DNA of 13,359 nucleotides from an uncultured bacterium. Its GTDB lineage: Bacteria; Bacteroidota; Bacteroidia; Bacteroidales; Marinifilaceae. Position 1 is the stretch's first letter; the number at the start of each line of letters is the position of its first letter. The position numbers and the translations under genes are program-made. This document shows, one piece after another, positions 1 through 6,110 of the stretch. The notes under the pieces were generated by a model. That model had not been told where the DNA came from. It saw nothing but the letters and a program-made list of their open reading frames with translations, and did not search any database. The stretch spans positions 1 to 13,359 of the forward strand of contig CAJMQA010000064.1 of NCBI GenBank assembly GCA_905215395.1. The letters run 5' to 3'.

Positions 1-1062
1 AATTCAGCAGTCATGACACAGGCTGTAAAAGCAATGGAAAAAGTAGTTGCTGATAAAAATGCTAAGATAACCAATATGTTTATCTATGTGTCCAATTCTC
101 CGGAAGGAGCAGAACGTTTGAATAAAAATCTGGCAAACAGTCGTTTTAAGGCAGCCAAGACCTTTTTCCAGAAGGATCTGAAACTGACTGATACTCCGAT
201 GGCCCGTAATCCGAAATTTGTAGTTCAGCAAACTGTTAATGAAAATTGGCCGGGACTGTATATGTTGTTGGAAGACTCCAATATTAAAAACAAAGCACAG
301 ATCATCAAAGAATTGAAAGACGCTCCGAATGCAACCCGCAAAAATGCTATTCTGGATTCCTATATTGCTAAAACGCCTGAATTGAAGGATGTGATATTGC
401 CGGTGTTACGCAGGGCTGATTTCTTTGTATTCTATACTGTACCGGCAGTGGAACAAAATGAGGTACAGATGACCTATTTCGTGCCTCAGCTGACAGAAAA
501 AACTCCGGCGGTAACTGCACAGACTAATTGGCAATTACTGAATGACCTGGCTGTCATGGCTATTAATAATAAACAGTATAGTAAAGCACAAAAATTACTG
601 GAAGCAGCAGTGGCTTTGAAACAGGATGCTACGATTCATAATAACCTGGGTGTGGCCTATGCTCAGCAAGGAAATAAGGCAAAGGCTGCACAATATTTTG
701 ACCGTGCAAAAATCCGGAAAGAAGCCCGCTATAATATGGGTCTGATTCTTTTGCAGAACGGGGAATATGGAAAGGCTATTCCTTATCTGAAAGAAGTACC
801 GAATATTAATCTGGCTTATGCTCAGCTGATGAATAATGACAACCGGGCTGCTTTGGATACTTTTAAGAAAATGAATAAAAAGCAGGCTATGGATTATTAT
901 ATGGAAGCTGTTGCTGCTGCCAGAGTGAAGGATACAAAAGATATGGCTATCTCATTGGAGAAAGCAATCCAGATGAATCCGGATCTGAAAAACTGGGCAG
1001 CTACTGATATATCTTTCTATCCGTATAAAGGAGATGCTGTATATATGCAGATTGTAAAATAA
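1..1062 (+). CDS. TPR/OmpA-like envelope protein, 3' part only
   Basis: The frame is open to the first base of the window (Asn-Ser-Ala-Val precede the ATG at 13), so this is the C-terminal part of a longer protein and the ATG at 13 is internal. The first 65 or so residues read like the second half of an OmpA-type domain: a strand, then SPEG, then an N-x-x-L-A-N-S-R helix like the N-x-x-L-S-x-x-R-A helix of peptidoglycan-binding OmpA domains. A linker with PVLRRADFFVFY follows. From about 525 to 1000 come tetratricopeptide-type helical hairpins, clearest at NNLGVAYAQQGNKAKAAQYF and YNMGLILLQNGEYGKAIPYL. This order matches a Bacteroidales family of roughly 550-700-residue, often lipoprotein, envelope proteins that I recall from Bacteroides; the N-terminal lipobox would lie upstream of the window. 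Molecular function is unknown; a cell-wall-linked scaffold role is inferred. A strong terminator follows 22 bp after the stop. Confidence 0.8.
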   Translation, partial: NSAVMTQAVKAMEKVVADKNAKITNMFIYVSNSPEGAERLNKNLANSRFKAAKTFFQKDLKLTDTPMARNPKFVVQQTVNENWPGLYMLLEDSNIKNKAQIIKELKDAPNATRKNAILDSYIAKTPELKDVILPVLRRADFFVFYTVPAVEQNEVQMTYFVPQLTEKTPAVTAQTNWQLLNDLAVMAINNKQYSKAQKLLEAAVALKQDATIHNNLGVAYAQQGNKAKAAQYFDRAKIRKEARYNMGLILLQNGEYGKAIPYLKEVPNINLAYAQLMNNDNRAALDTFKKMNKKQAMDYYMEAVAAARVKDTKDMAISLEKAIQMNPDLKNWAATDISFYPYKGDAVYMQIVK

Positions 1063-1083
1063 ATGTTTATGTTGTTCTGAGTT

Positions 1084-1115
1084 GAGGGGTGCTCTTATGA
1101 GCACCTCTCTTTTTT
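1084..1115 (+). terminator. Rho-independent terminator of the TPR/OmpA-like gene
   Basis: An 11-bp stem, 1084-1094 (GAGGGGTGCTC) with 1099-1109 (GAGCACCTCTC), has one G-U wobble and a TTAT loop and is followed directly by six T residues. It lies 22 bp after the stop at 1062 and ends that unit before the radical SAM gene. Confidence 0.92.
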
Positions 1116-1226
1116 GATATGTGAAAAAAAATTCGTACATTACATCCGCATTGTTGTTTTTAGCAGACATGCATTCTTTTCTGTTACAGGGATAATCCGT
1201 TTATTCGGATTTTGAGCAGGCGCGGA

Positions 1227-1258
1227 TTTTATAGCAGAAAACTCTGGATCTGAATTTG
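1227..1258 (+). promoter_or_regulatory. Possible promoter of the kamA-like/rubrerythrin unit
   Basis: TGAATTTG at 1251-1258 matches the Bacteroides -7 consensus TAnnTTTG at all but one position. TTTT at 1227-1230 lies 20 bp upstream, the right spacing for a weak -33 element (consensus TTTG). Transcription would start near 1265, giving a leader of about 74 nt. It is the best candidate I found between 1116 and 1338, but the -33 element is poor. The palindrome at 1256-1270 overlaps its -7 element. Confidence 0.35.
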
Positions 1259-1270
1259 CGTGACACGCAA
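1256..1270. promoter_or_regulatory. 15-bp palindrome, candidate operator
   Basis: TTGCGTGACACGCAA is a perfect inverted repeat of 7-bp arms around a single A. It overlaps the 3' end of the candidate -7 element and the expected start site, where a repressor would block transcription. The core GT-GAC-AC fits the general GT-N3-AC pattern of FadR-type GntR operators, but other dimeric regulators could bind it. No regulator gene lies in the window. The dyad is directly visible; the operator role is inferred. Confidence 0.45.
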
Positions 1271-1338
1271 TGAAGCTTTCTGACTCCATTACGGAGGGTG
1301 TAATAAATTGTTAATCCTGACGATAAAAATTGAACAGA

Positions 1339-2667
1339 ATGAGTAAACAGTATCATGCGTATAATCTGGGTAATTATGGGGATATTCCTCAGATAGCCCG
1401 TTTATCTCCGGCTGAAAAAGAGGCTATTGAAGTAGTAGGAAGGGTATTGCCTTTCAAAACCAATAATTATGTGGTGGACGAATTGATCGATTGGGAAAAT
1501 ATAGCTAAAGATCCGATATACACATTGAATTTCCCGAGACGGGAGATGCTGGAAAGAAGGCAGTATTCTACTCTACGGAGGTTGCTGTTAAGGAATGCCG
1601 GGCCGGAAGAGATGAAAGCCCATATCCGGCAAATTAGGATGGACTTGAATCCTAATCCTGCCGGACAGGAACATAATGTCCCTACGTTGGGAGATATCCG
1701 CCTGAAAGGAGTTCAGCACAAATATCGGGAAACGGTGTTGTTTTTTCCGGCGCAGGGGCAGACTTGTCATGCATATTGTACTTTTTGTTTCCGTTGGCCA
1801 CAGTTTTCAGGCATGAGTGGGTTTAAATTTGCAATGAAGGAGATAGATTTGCTGGTGACATATTTGAAGTTGCATAACCGTGTAACTGATGTTCTGTTTA
1901 CAGGAGGTGATCCTATGACTTTGAGTGCTGCTGTGCTTAATTCTTACATAGAACCGTTGTTACAAGCGGGGTTGGAACACATACGCACTATTCGTATTGG
2001 TACAAAATCATTGGCTTATTGGCCCTATCGTTATTTGTCGGACCAGGATTCCGAAGATATCCTGAGATTATTTGAAAAAGTCATCTCTGCAGGTAAAAAT
2101 CTTACCATTCAGGCACATTTTAATCATCCGGTGGAACTTTCGACGACAGCTGTTGAGGAGGCTATCCGGAAGATCCGGAATACCGGAGCCCAGATACGTA
2201 CGCAGTCTCCTTTATTGAAACACATTAACGACAATCCGGAATTGTGGATGAGGATGTGGCGGAGACAAGCCGATCTGAGTTGTATCCCTTATTATATGTT
2301 TGTTGCCCGGGATACAGGAGCCCGGCATTATTTTGAATTGCCGCTGGTGAAATGCTGGGATATTTTCCGGAAAGCTTATAGTCAGGTCAGTGGTATCTGT
2401 CATACAGTCCGGGGGCCTAGTATGAGTGCTGCTCCGGGAAAAATCCAGGTATTGGGGGTTGCTGAGGTGAAAGGAGAAAAGGTGTTTGTACTCCGGTTTA
2501 TACAGGGACGTAATTCCAAATGGGTGGATATTCCTTTTTTTGCGGCATATGATTCTGAAGCAACCTGGTTCAGTGATCTGAAGCCGGCTTTCGGTAAAGA
2601 TTACTTTTTCTTTGAGTCTGAGTTTCCGACCCGTCCTATTTATGGGGATGGATTTTTATTTGAATAG
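1339..2667 (+). CDS. KamA-family (lysine 2,3-aminomutase-like) radical SAM enzyme
   Basis: A 442-residue protein of the PLP-dependent radical SAM aminomutase type, which shifts an amino group between neighbouring carbons using a 5'-deoxyadenosyl radical. The 4Fe-4S cysteines are C143, C147 and C150 (CHAYCTFC, the CxxxCxxC motif). TGGDP at 188-192 matches the SAM-binding GGD motif, and PYYMF near 315-325 matches the PYY segment of KamA. K368 in AAPGK falls where KamA has its PLP-binding lysine (DAPGGGGK). The KamA aspartate seven residues before that lysine, which helps hold the substrate's epsilon-amine, is replaced by Ser/Met here, so lysine need not be the substrate. The C-terminal 70 residues (aromatic-rich, ending FPTRPIYGDGFLFE) are unlike classical KamA as I recall it. 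I chose ATG at 1339 over an in-frame TTG at 1330. Rubrerythrin follows after 62 bp with no terminator between. Family is confident; substrate is unknown, and EpmB-like protein modification or another amino acid are alternatives. Confidence 0.85.
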   Translation: MSKQYHAYNLGNYGDIPQIARLSPAEKEAIEVVGRVLPFKTNNYVVDELIDWENIAKDPIYTLNFPRREMLERRQYSTLRRLLLRNAGPEEMKAHIRQIRMDLNPNPAGQEHNVPTLGDIRLKGVQHKYRETVLFFPAQGQTCHAYCTFCFRWPQFSGMSGFKFAMKEIDLLVTYLKLHNRVTDVLFTGGDPMTLSAAVLNSYIEPLLQAGLEHIRTIRIGTKSLAYWPYRYLSDQDSEDILRLFEKVISAGKNLTIQAHFNHPVELSTTAVEEAIRKIRNTGAQIRTQSPLLKHINDNPELWMRMWRRQADLSCIPYYMFVARDTGARHYFELPLVKCWDIFRKAYSQVSGICHTVRGPSMSAAPGKIQVLGVAEVKGEKVFVLRFIQGRNSKWVDIPFFAAYDSEATWFSDLKPAFGKDYFFFESEFPTRPIYGDGFLFE

Positions 2668-2729
2668 TCCGTAAACTTATCATCTGCTTGTCCGTATAAG
2701 ATTGTATCTATTTATTAATTTTCATCGAT

Positions 2730-3308
2730 ATGGACAAAATGATTAAAGGAACAGAAACTGAAAAAAATTTATTGAAAGCTTTTGCAGGAGAGTCACAGGC
2801 AAAAAACCGGTATACTTTTTTCTCTGAGATTGCAAAAAAAGAGGGATATGAACAGATTGCCGGGATATTTTATGAAACGGCTTTACAGGAAGAGATGCAT
2901 GCTAAGCGTTTTTTCAGCTATCTGGAAGGAGGAATGCTCGAGATTACAGCTGCTTATCCGGCCGGAGCTTTACTGGATACAGTAGCGAACTTAGTGGAAG
3001 CTGCCGATGGAGAGCACGATGAGGCGTTTAATTTATACCCGATGTTTGGAAAAATTGCGGAGGAAGAAGGTTTAAAAAAAATTGCGGCTACTTTTAAATA
3101 TGTAACAGAAGTTGAAAAAATGCACGAACAGCGTTATCTGAAACTATTACAAAATATAAAGGAACAACTGGTGTTTTCACGTCCACAGGAAGTACGTTGG
3201 TATTGCCGTAAATGCGGATATGTACATGTGGGAAAAACTGCCCCTGAGATTTGTCCGTCCTGTTTGCATCCGAAGGCTTATTTCGAGTTGTTCCCGGATA
3301 ATTATTGA
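2730..3308 (+). CDS. rbr: Rubrerythrin
   Basis: A cytoplasmic non-haem diiron peroxidase that reduces hydrogen peroxide in anaerobes, fed electrons through its rubredoxin-like domain. All seven diiron ligands of the family can be placed: E21, E54 and H57 (EEMH), E95 and E98 (GEHDE), E129 and H132 (EKMH). They are each about one residue later than in the Desulfovibrio protein. The C-terminal rubredoxin-type iron site is C159-x2-C162 and C175-x2-C178. The length of 192 residues is normal and the protein looks complete. The ATG at 2730 is used; an ATG three codons later is possible. It sits 62 bp after the radical SAM gene with no terminator between and has its own terminator downstream, so the two are probably co-transcribed. 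In Bacteroides relatives rubrerythrin belongs to the oxidative stress response, but I see no clear PerR or OxyR box here. Confidence 0.96.
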   Translation: MDKMIKGTETEKNLLKAFAGESQAKNRYTFFSEIAKKEGYEQIAGIFYETALQEEMHAKRFFSYLEGGMLEITAAYPAGALLDTVANLVEAADGEHDEAFNLYPMFGKIAEEEGLKKIAATFKYVTEVEKMHEQRYLKLLQNIKEQLVFSRPQEVRWYCRKCGYVHVGKTAPEICPSCLHPKAYFELFPDNY

Positions 3309-3326
3309 TGATTGTGGAGAGGGAAT

Positions 3327-3376
3327 GAGTTGTTTCCAAAGACAAATTCTGCCTTTGGGAACATCTCTTTCTATTT
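3327..3376 (+). terminator. Rho-independent terminator after rubrerythrin
   Basis: A 15-bp stem, 3327-3341 with 3353-3367, has one mismatch and one G-U wobble around an 11-nt loop. It is followed by a T-rich tract (TTTCTATTT). It begins 18 bp after the rubrerythrin stop and ends the kamA-like/rbr unit. Confidence 0.85.
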
Positions 3377-3398
3377 AGGATATTTTCCGGTATATTTG
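3368..3398 (+). promoter_or_regulatory. Bacteroidota-type promoter for the TPR-PD40-OmpA gene
   Basis: TATATTTG at 3391-3398 is a perfect match to the -7 consensus TAnnTTTG. TTTC at 3368-3371, 19 bp upstream, is a one-mismatch -33 element. The expected start near 3405 would leave a leader of about 19 nt before the ATG at 3424. It lies directly behind the rbr terminator, as expected for a new transcription unit. Confidence 0.65.
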
Positions 3399-3423
3399 CT
3401 ATCATTTAATTAGTTATTTCGGA

Positions 3424-5274
3424 ATGAGGTGGAAAATATTCGTGTGTATTTGTCTTGGTGTGTGTTGTGCATCCGGTTTACGGGCTCAACGGAAAAGTAC
3501 TGTTCCTAAAAAAGCCCTGAATTATTTTCAGCAAGCTAAAGAAGTGTTTCGTATGGGGCAGACAGATAAAGCTTTGGAATATCTTGAAAAAGCTAAACTG
3601 CTGTATGAAGGTTTTTCGGGATTTTATTTACTGGAGGCTGATATCCGGAACAAAAAAGGACAGTCCCTGGAGGAGAGGAAGGCTATAGAGACAGCTTTGG
3701 CGTTGGATTCGTTGAAAAATCATCCTTATTATTTTGTGGTTTTGGCCGATTTTTATTTTGCAGAGGGAAATTATGTCAAGGCCCGGGAGTTTTATAAATC
3801 TTATCTGTTAAGAGATCCCCGGAAACAAGTGCAGGCACAGGTCTTGAGACAGGTGGCCCATTGTGATTTTGCTTTGACAGCTTTGCAGACCCAGGTAAAA
3901 CAGCCGGCAGAGGTTTTCTGGGAGAATGATTTACCGGTATATTGGCCCGCTTTGGATGTTAGGGGGCGATGTATGTTGTATACAGAACAGGTAGGGGATC
4001 AGGAGAAAATATGGATGTTGAAAGAGGGTATTTCTTATCCGGTGGATTTTCAGACTTCTGAAAATTATGGGGCACCTGCTTTGACGGCAGATGGGCAGAC
4101 CATGTATTTTTCCATGAAAAATGACCGGAATGGTTTTGATATTTATGTCTCTTACCGCTTGTCCGATACCACTTGGTCTGCGCCTGTCAATTTGGGGTAT
4201 CCGGTGAATACAGAAAGTTGGGAAGCACAACCGGCTATCTCTGCTGATGGAACACGTCTGTATTTTGCTTCTACCCGTGAAGGTGGCAGAGGTGGCAGTG
4301 ATATTTGGTTTTCCCGCCTTCTGAGGAAAGAAGCGGGAGGGAGGCAAATATGGTCGGCACCCCGCTGTCTGTATTTCAATACTCCGGAAGATGAGATGGC
4401 TCCGTTCCTCTATTTTGATAACCGGACCTTGTTTTTTGCTTCCGATGGTTATCCCGGGATGGGAGGAAAAGATATCTATAAAGTAGACCTGGAAGAGGTT
4501 AGTGTACCTTTGAATATCGGAATCACTGTAAATACTCAACGCGATGAATTCGGATTTATCGTAGATGCTTCCGGACAGTGGGGATATTTTTCTTCAGATG
4601 TGAATGGAAAACGGGCTATTTATCGTTATTGTTTGCCAGATGGTGTTGCTTGTCCGCCTGTGGGTTGTGTCCATTTCCAAACGGAAGATGCAGAGGGGAA
4701 GCCTTTGCTTGTGGACCGTCTGATATTGAGAGAAATCAATTTGGGTGATACCGTGGCTTTTTATGAAAGATATCCGGATTCCCGGATACTGGCCTGTGTG
4801 CCCCGTCATACTTTTTTGTTGGTAAATGCCGTAAAGAAAGGCTATATGCTTTATTCTGATACTTTGACTGTTACGGAAGCGACGGTTGAGCATCCTCAGG
4901 TTTACGAACTGAAGATGCAGAAAATTCAGCCGGGACAAAGTTTGATTTTAAAAGGGATATTTTTTGATACTGATGATTTCAGTCTGAAACCGGCATCATA
5001 TGCAGAATTGCAACAATTGGCCGGATTCTTACTGCAGAATCCTGAAGTAAAAATTGAAATTTCAGGACATACAGATGATACGGGTGAGGATGCACATAAT
5101 GAACAGCTTTCAGAAAACCGGGCTTTTGAAGTATATAAATATCTGTTCCTTCAGCGTATTTCAAAAGACCGGATGACTTATAAGGGATATGGTAAACGGC
5201 AACCCCTCTGTCCGAATACGACGGAGGAAGGAAAGGCTATGAACAGGAGAACGGAAATCCGTATAAAGCAGTAA
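3424..5274 (+). CDS. Secreted TPR-PD40-OmpA protein, PorE-like
   Basis: A 616-residue envelope protein. Residues 1-21 form a signal peptide with probable cleavage after LRA21. C14/C15 do not make a good lipobox, so this is probably not a lipoprotein. Residues about 30-145 are TPR-like helices (ALNYFQQAKEVFRMGQTDKA and others). Residues about 165-400 hold beta-propeller PD40 repeats, seen as repeated D-G-x-x-(L/M)-Y-F and G-x-D-I-(W/Y) signatures. Residues about 400-495 look like a beta-sandwich. Residues about 505-616 are an OmpA C-terminal peptidoglycan-binding domain: IFFDTDDFSL, GHTDDTG, N-x-x-LS-x-NRA and NRRTEI are all intact. TPR/propeller/sandwich/OmpA is the order reported for PorE, which links the type IX secretion machinery to peptidoglycan, but many Bacteroidota OmpA paralogues share it and PorE itself is a lipoprotein. 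No other type IX gene is in view. A role in anchoring an envelope complex is inferred. Confidence 0.88.
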   Translation: MRWKIFVCICLGVCCASGLRAQRKSTVPKKALNYFQQAKEVFRMGQTDKALEYLEKAKLLYEGFSGFYLLEADIRNKKGQSLEERKAIETALALDSLKNHPYYFVVLADFYFAEGNYVKAREFYKSYLLRDPRKQVQAQVLRQVAHCDFALTALQTQVKQPAEVFWENDLPVYWPALDVRGRCMLYTEQVGDQEKIWMLKEGISYPVDFQTSENYGAPALTADGQTMYFSMKNDRNGFDIYVSYRLSDTTWSAPVNLGYPVNTESWEAQPAISADGTRLYFASTREGGRGGSDIWFSRLLRKEAGGRQIWSAPRCLYFNTPEDEMAPFLYFDNRTLFFASDGYPGMGGKDIYKVDLEEVSVPLNIGITVNTQRDEFGFIVDASGQWGYFSSDVNGKRAIYRYCLPDGVACPPVGCVHFQTEDAEGKPLLVDRLILREINLGDTVAFYERYPDSRILACVPRHTFLLVNAVKKGYMLYSDTLTVTEATVEHPQVYELKMQKIQPGQSLILKGIFFDTDDFSLKPASYAELQQLAGFLLQNPEVKIEISGHTDDTGEDAHNEQLSENRAFEVYKYLFLQRISKDRMTYKGYGKRQPLCPNTTEEGKAMNRRTEIRIKQ

Positions 5275-5296
5275 TATCATATATAATCCGTATAAA
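5256..5296 (+). repeat. 12-bp direct repeat spanning the OmpA-protein stop and birA start
   Basis: AATCCGTATAAA occurs at 5256-5267, within the last codons of the upstream gene, and again at 5285-5296, immediately before the birA ATG. The copies start 29 bp apart. Whether it is a local duplication or a binding site cannot be told. Confidence 0.6.
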
Positions 5297-6037
5297 ATGA
5301 AAAAATATAGTGTAAGTGGTTTTGAAGTATTGGAATATGAGAAGGTGGAATCGACAAACACGTTGGCAGAAAGTTTCGCTTCGGGGGAATTAAAGGATAA
5401 ACAGGTTTTCCTGACTTATCATCAGACTCAGGGACGCGGACAGGTTGGGAATAAATGGGAGAGTGAACCGAACCGGAATATTTCCATGACGATTGTTTTT
5501 AAACCAGAAGGACTGGAGGCCGGAAAGCAGTTTGCAATCTCCATGGTAATAGCCTTGGGGTGTTTCGATTTTGTTAGCCGTTATGTGAATGGCTGTTCAG
5601 TGAAGTGGCCCAATGATATTTATGTGCATGACCATAAAATAGCGGGTATTCTGATTGAACACCGGATCGGGGGAATGTATATACAGAGCTCTTTGTGTGG
5701 CATTGGTTTGAACGTCAATCAGGAAGTGTTTCACTCGGATGCTCCGAATCCCGTGTCCCTACTACAATTAACCGGGAAAAAAATTCCTCTGGAGACGGTT
5801 TTGACTGAGTTATTGGAATGTATCGGACGACGTTATGCCCGGATTGGGGATTATGAATGGCTGGAGGCCGGATTTATGCAGCATATTTACCGGGCTCATG
5901 GAATGTTCAGCTGGGAAGATGAAACCGGAAAATTCCGGGCAACAGTGGAGGGTGTGGATGAATATGGGCAATTGAAACTGAAAGATACCGAAGGCAGGAT
6001 GCGGATTTATGGTTTTAAAGAGGTGAAGTATATTTGA
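5297..6037 (+). CDS. birA: Biotin--[acetyl-CoA-carboxylase] ligase, class I without HTH
   Basis: Attaches biotin through biotinyl-5'-AMP to the lysine of biotin carboxyl carrier proteins. Visible motifs are the ESTN segment at 18-21, the biotinyl-AMP loop GRGQVGNKW at 46-54 (consensus GRGRxGRxW), the KWPND signature at 103-107, and the conserved lysine at 114 followed by AGILIE at 116-121. A short C-terminal beta domain follows at about 195-246 (TVEGVDEYGQLKLKD). At 246 residues it has only the catalytic and C-terminal domains and no N-terminal winged helix, so unlike E. coli BirA it should not act as the biotin-operon repressor. It starts 22 bp after the previous gene with no visible terminator, suggesting readthrough from the PorE-like gene. 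The stop codon overlaps the -33 box of the next promoter. Confidence 0.95.
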   Translation: MKKYSVSGFEVLEYEKVESTNTLAESFASGELKDKQVFLTYHQTQGRGQVGNKWESEPNRNISMTIVFKPEGLEAGKQFAISMVIALGCFDFVSRYVNGCSVKWPNDIYVHDHKIAGILIEHRIGGMYIQSSLCGIGLNVNQEVFHSDAPNPVSLLQLTGKKIPLETVLTELLECIGRRYARIGDYEWLEAGFMQHIYRAHGMFSWEDETGKFRATVEGVDEYGQLKLKDTEGRMRIYGFKEVKYI

Positions 6038-6064
6038 TAATCCCCTGAAAATATACTATCTTTA
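6033..6064 (+). promoter_or_regulatory. Strong Bacteroidota-type promoter for rhlE
   Basis: A perfect -33 TTTG at 6033-6036 is separated by exactly 20 bp from TATCTTTA at 6057-6064, which matches seven of eight positions of TAnnTTTG. The -33 box overlaps the birA stop codon. Transcription should start near 6071, giving a leader of about 40 nt. This is the best complete two-box promoter in the window. Confidence 0.75.
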
Positions 6065-6085
6065 CACAATTATTTATTTAAGCAA

Positions 6086-6098
6086 GGTCGCGACGACC
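6086..6098 (+). promoter_or_regulatory. GC-rich hairpin in the rhlE leader
   Basis: GGTCG-CGA-CGACC forms a perfect 5-bp all-Watson-Crick stem with a three-base loop. It ends 12 bp before the ATG in otherwise very A+T-rich leader sequence. No T tract follows, so it is not a terminator. A role in translation control of the helicase is inferred only. Confidence 0.45.
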
Positions 6099-6110
6099 GT
6101 ATTTACATTA

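Noticed and set aside
1..5. AATTC at the first bases, suggesting a restriction-cut cloning end.
   Set aside because: An intact GAATTC occurs inside the window near 4547, so complete EcoRI cutting does not explain the edge; the window boundary is probably arbitrary.
1330..1338. TTG at 1330 as the start of the radical SAM gene.
   Set aside because: It adds only Met-Asn-Arg before a good ATG at 1339 and has no better ribosome-binding context.
2716..2723. TAATTTTC as a -7 element for a separate rubrerythrin promoter.
   Set aside because: It lies 6 bp before the ATG, lacks the final G and has no TTTG at proper spacing; TTG at 2688-2690 is wrongly spaced.
3931..4539. 202-codon open frame on the minus strand.
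   Set aside because: It lies wholly opposite the PD40 region of the OmpA-type protein; its composition (rich in Ile, Arg, Ser, Pro) is that of an antisense frame and no family is recognisable.
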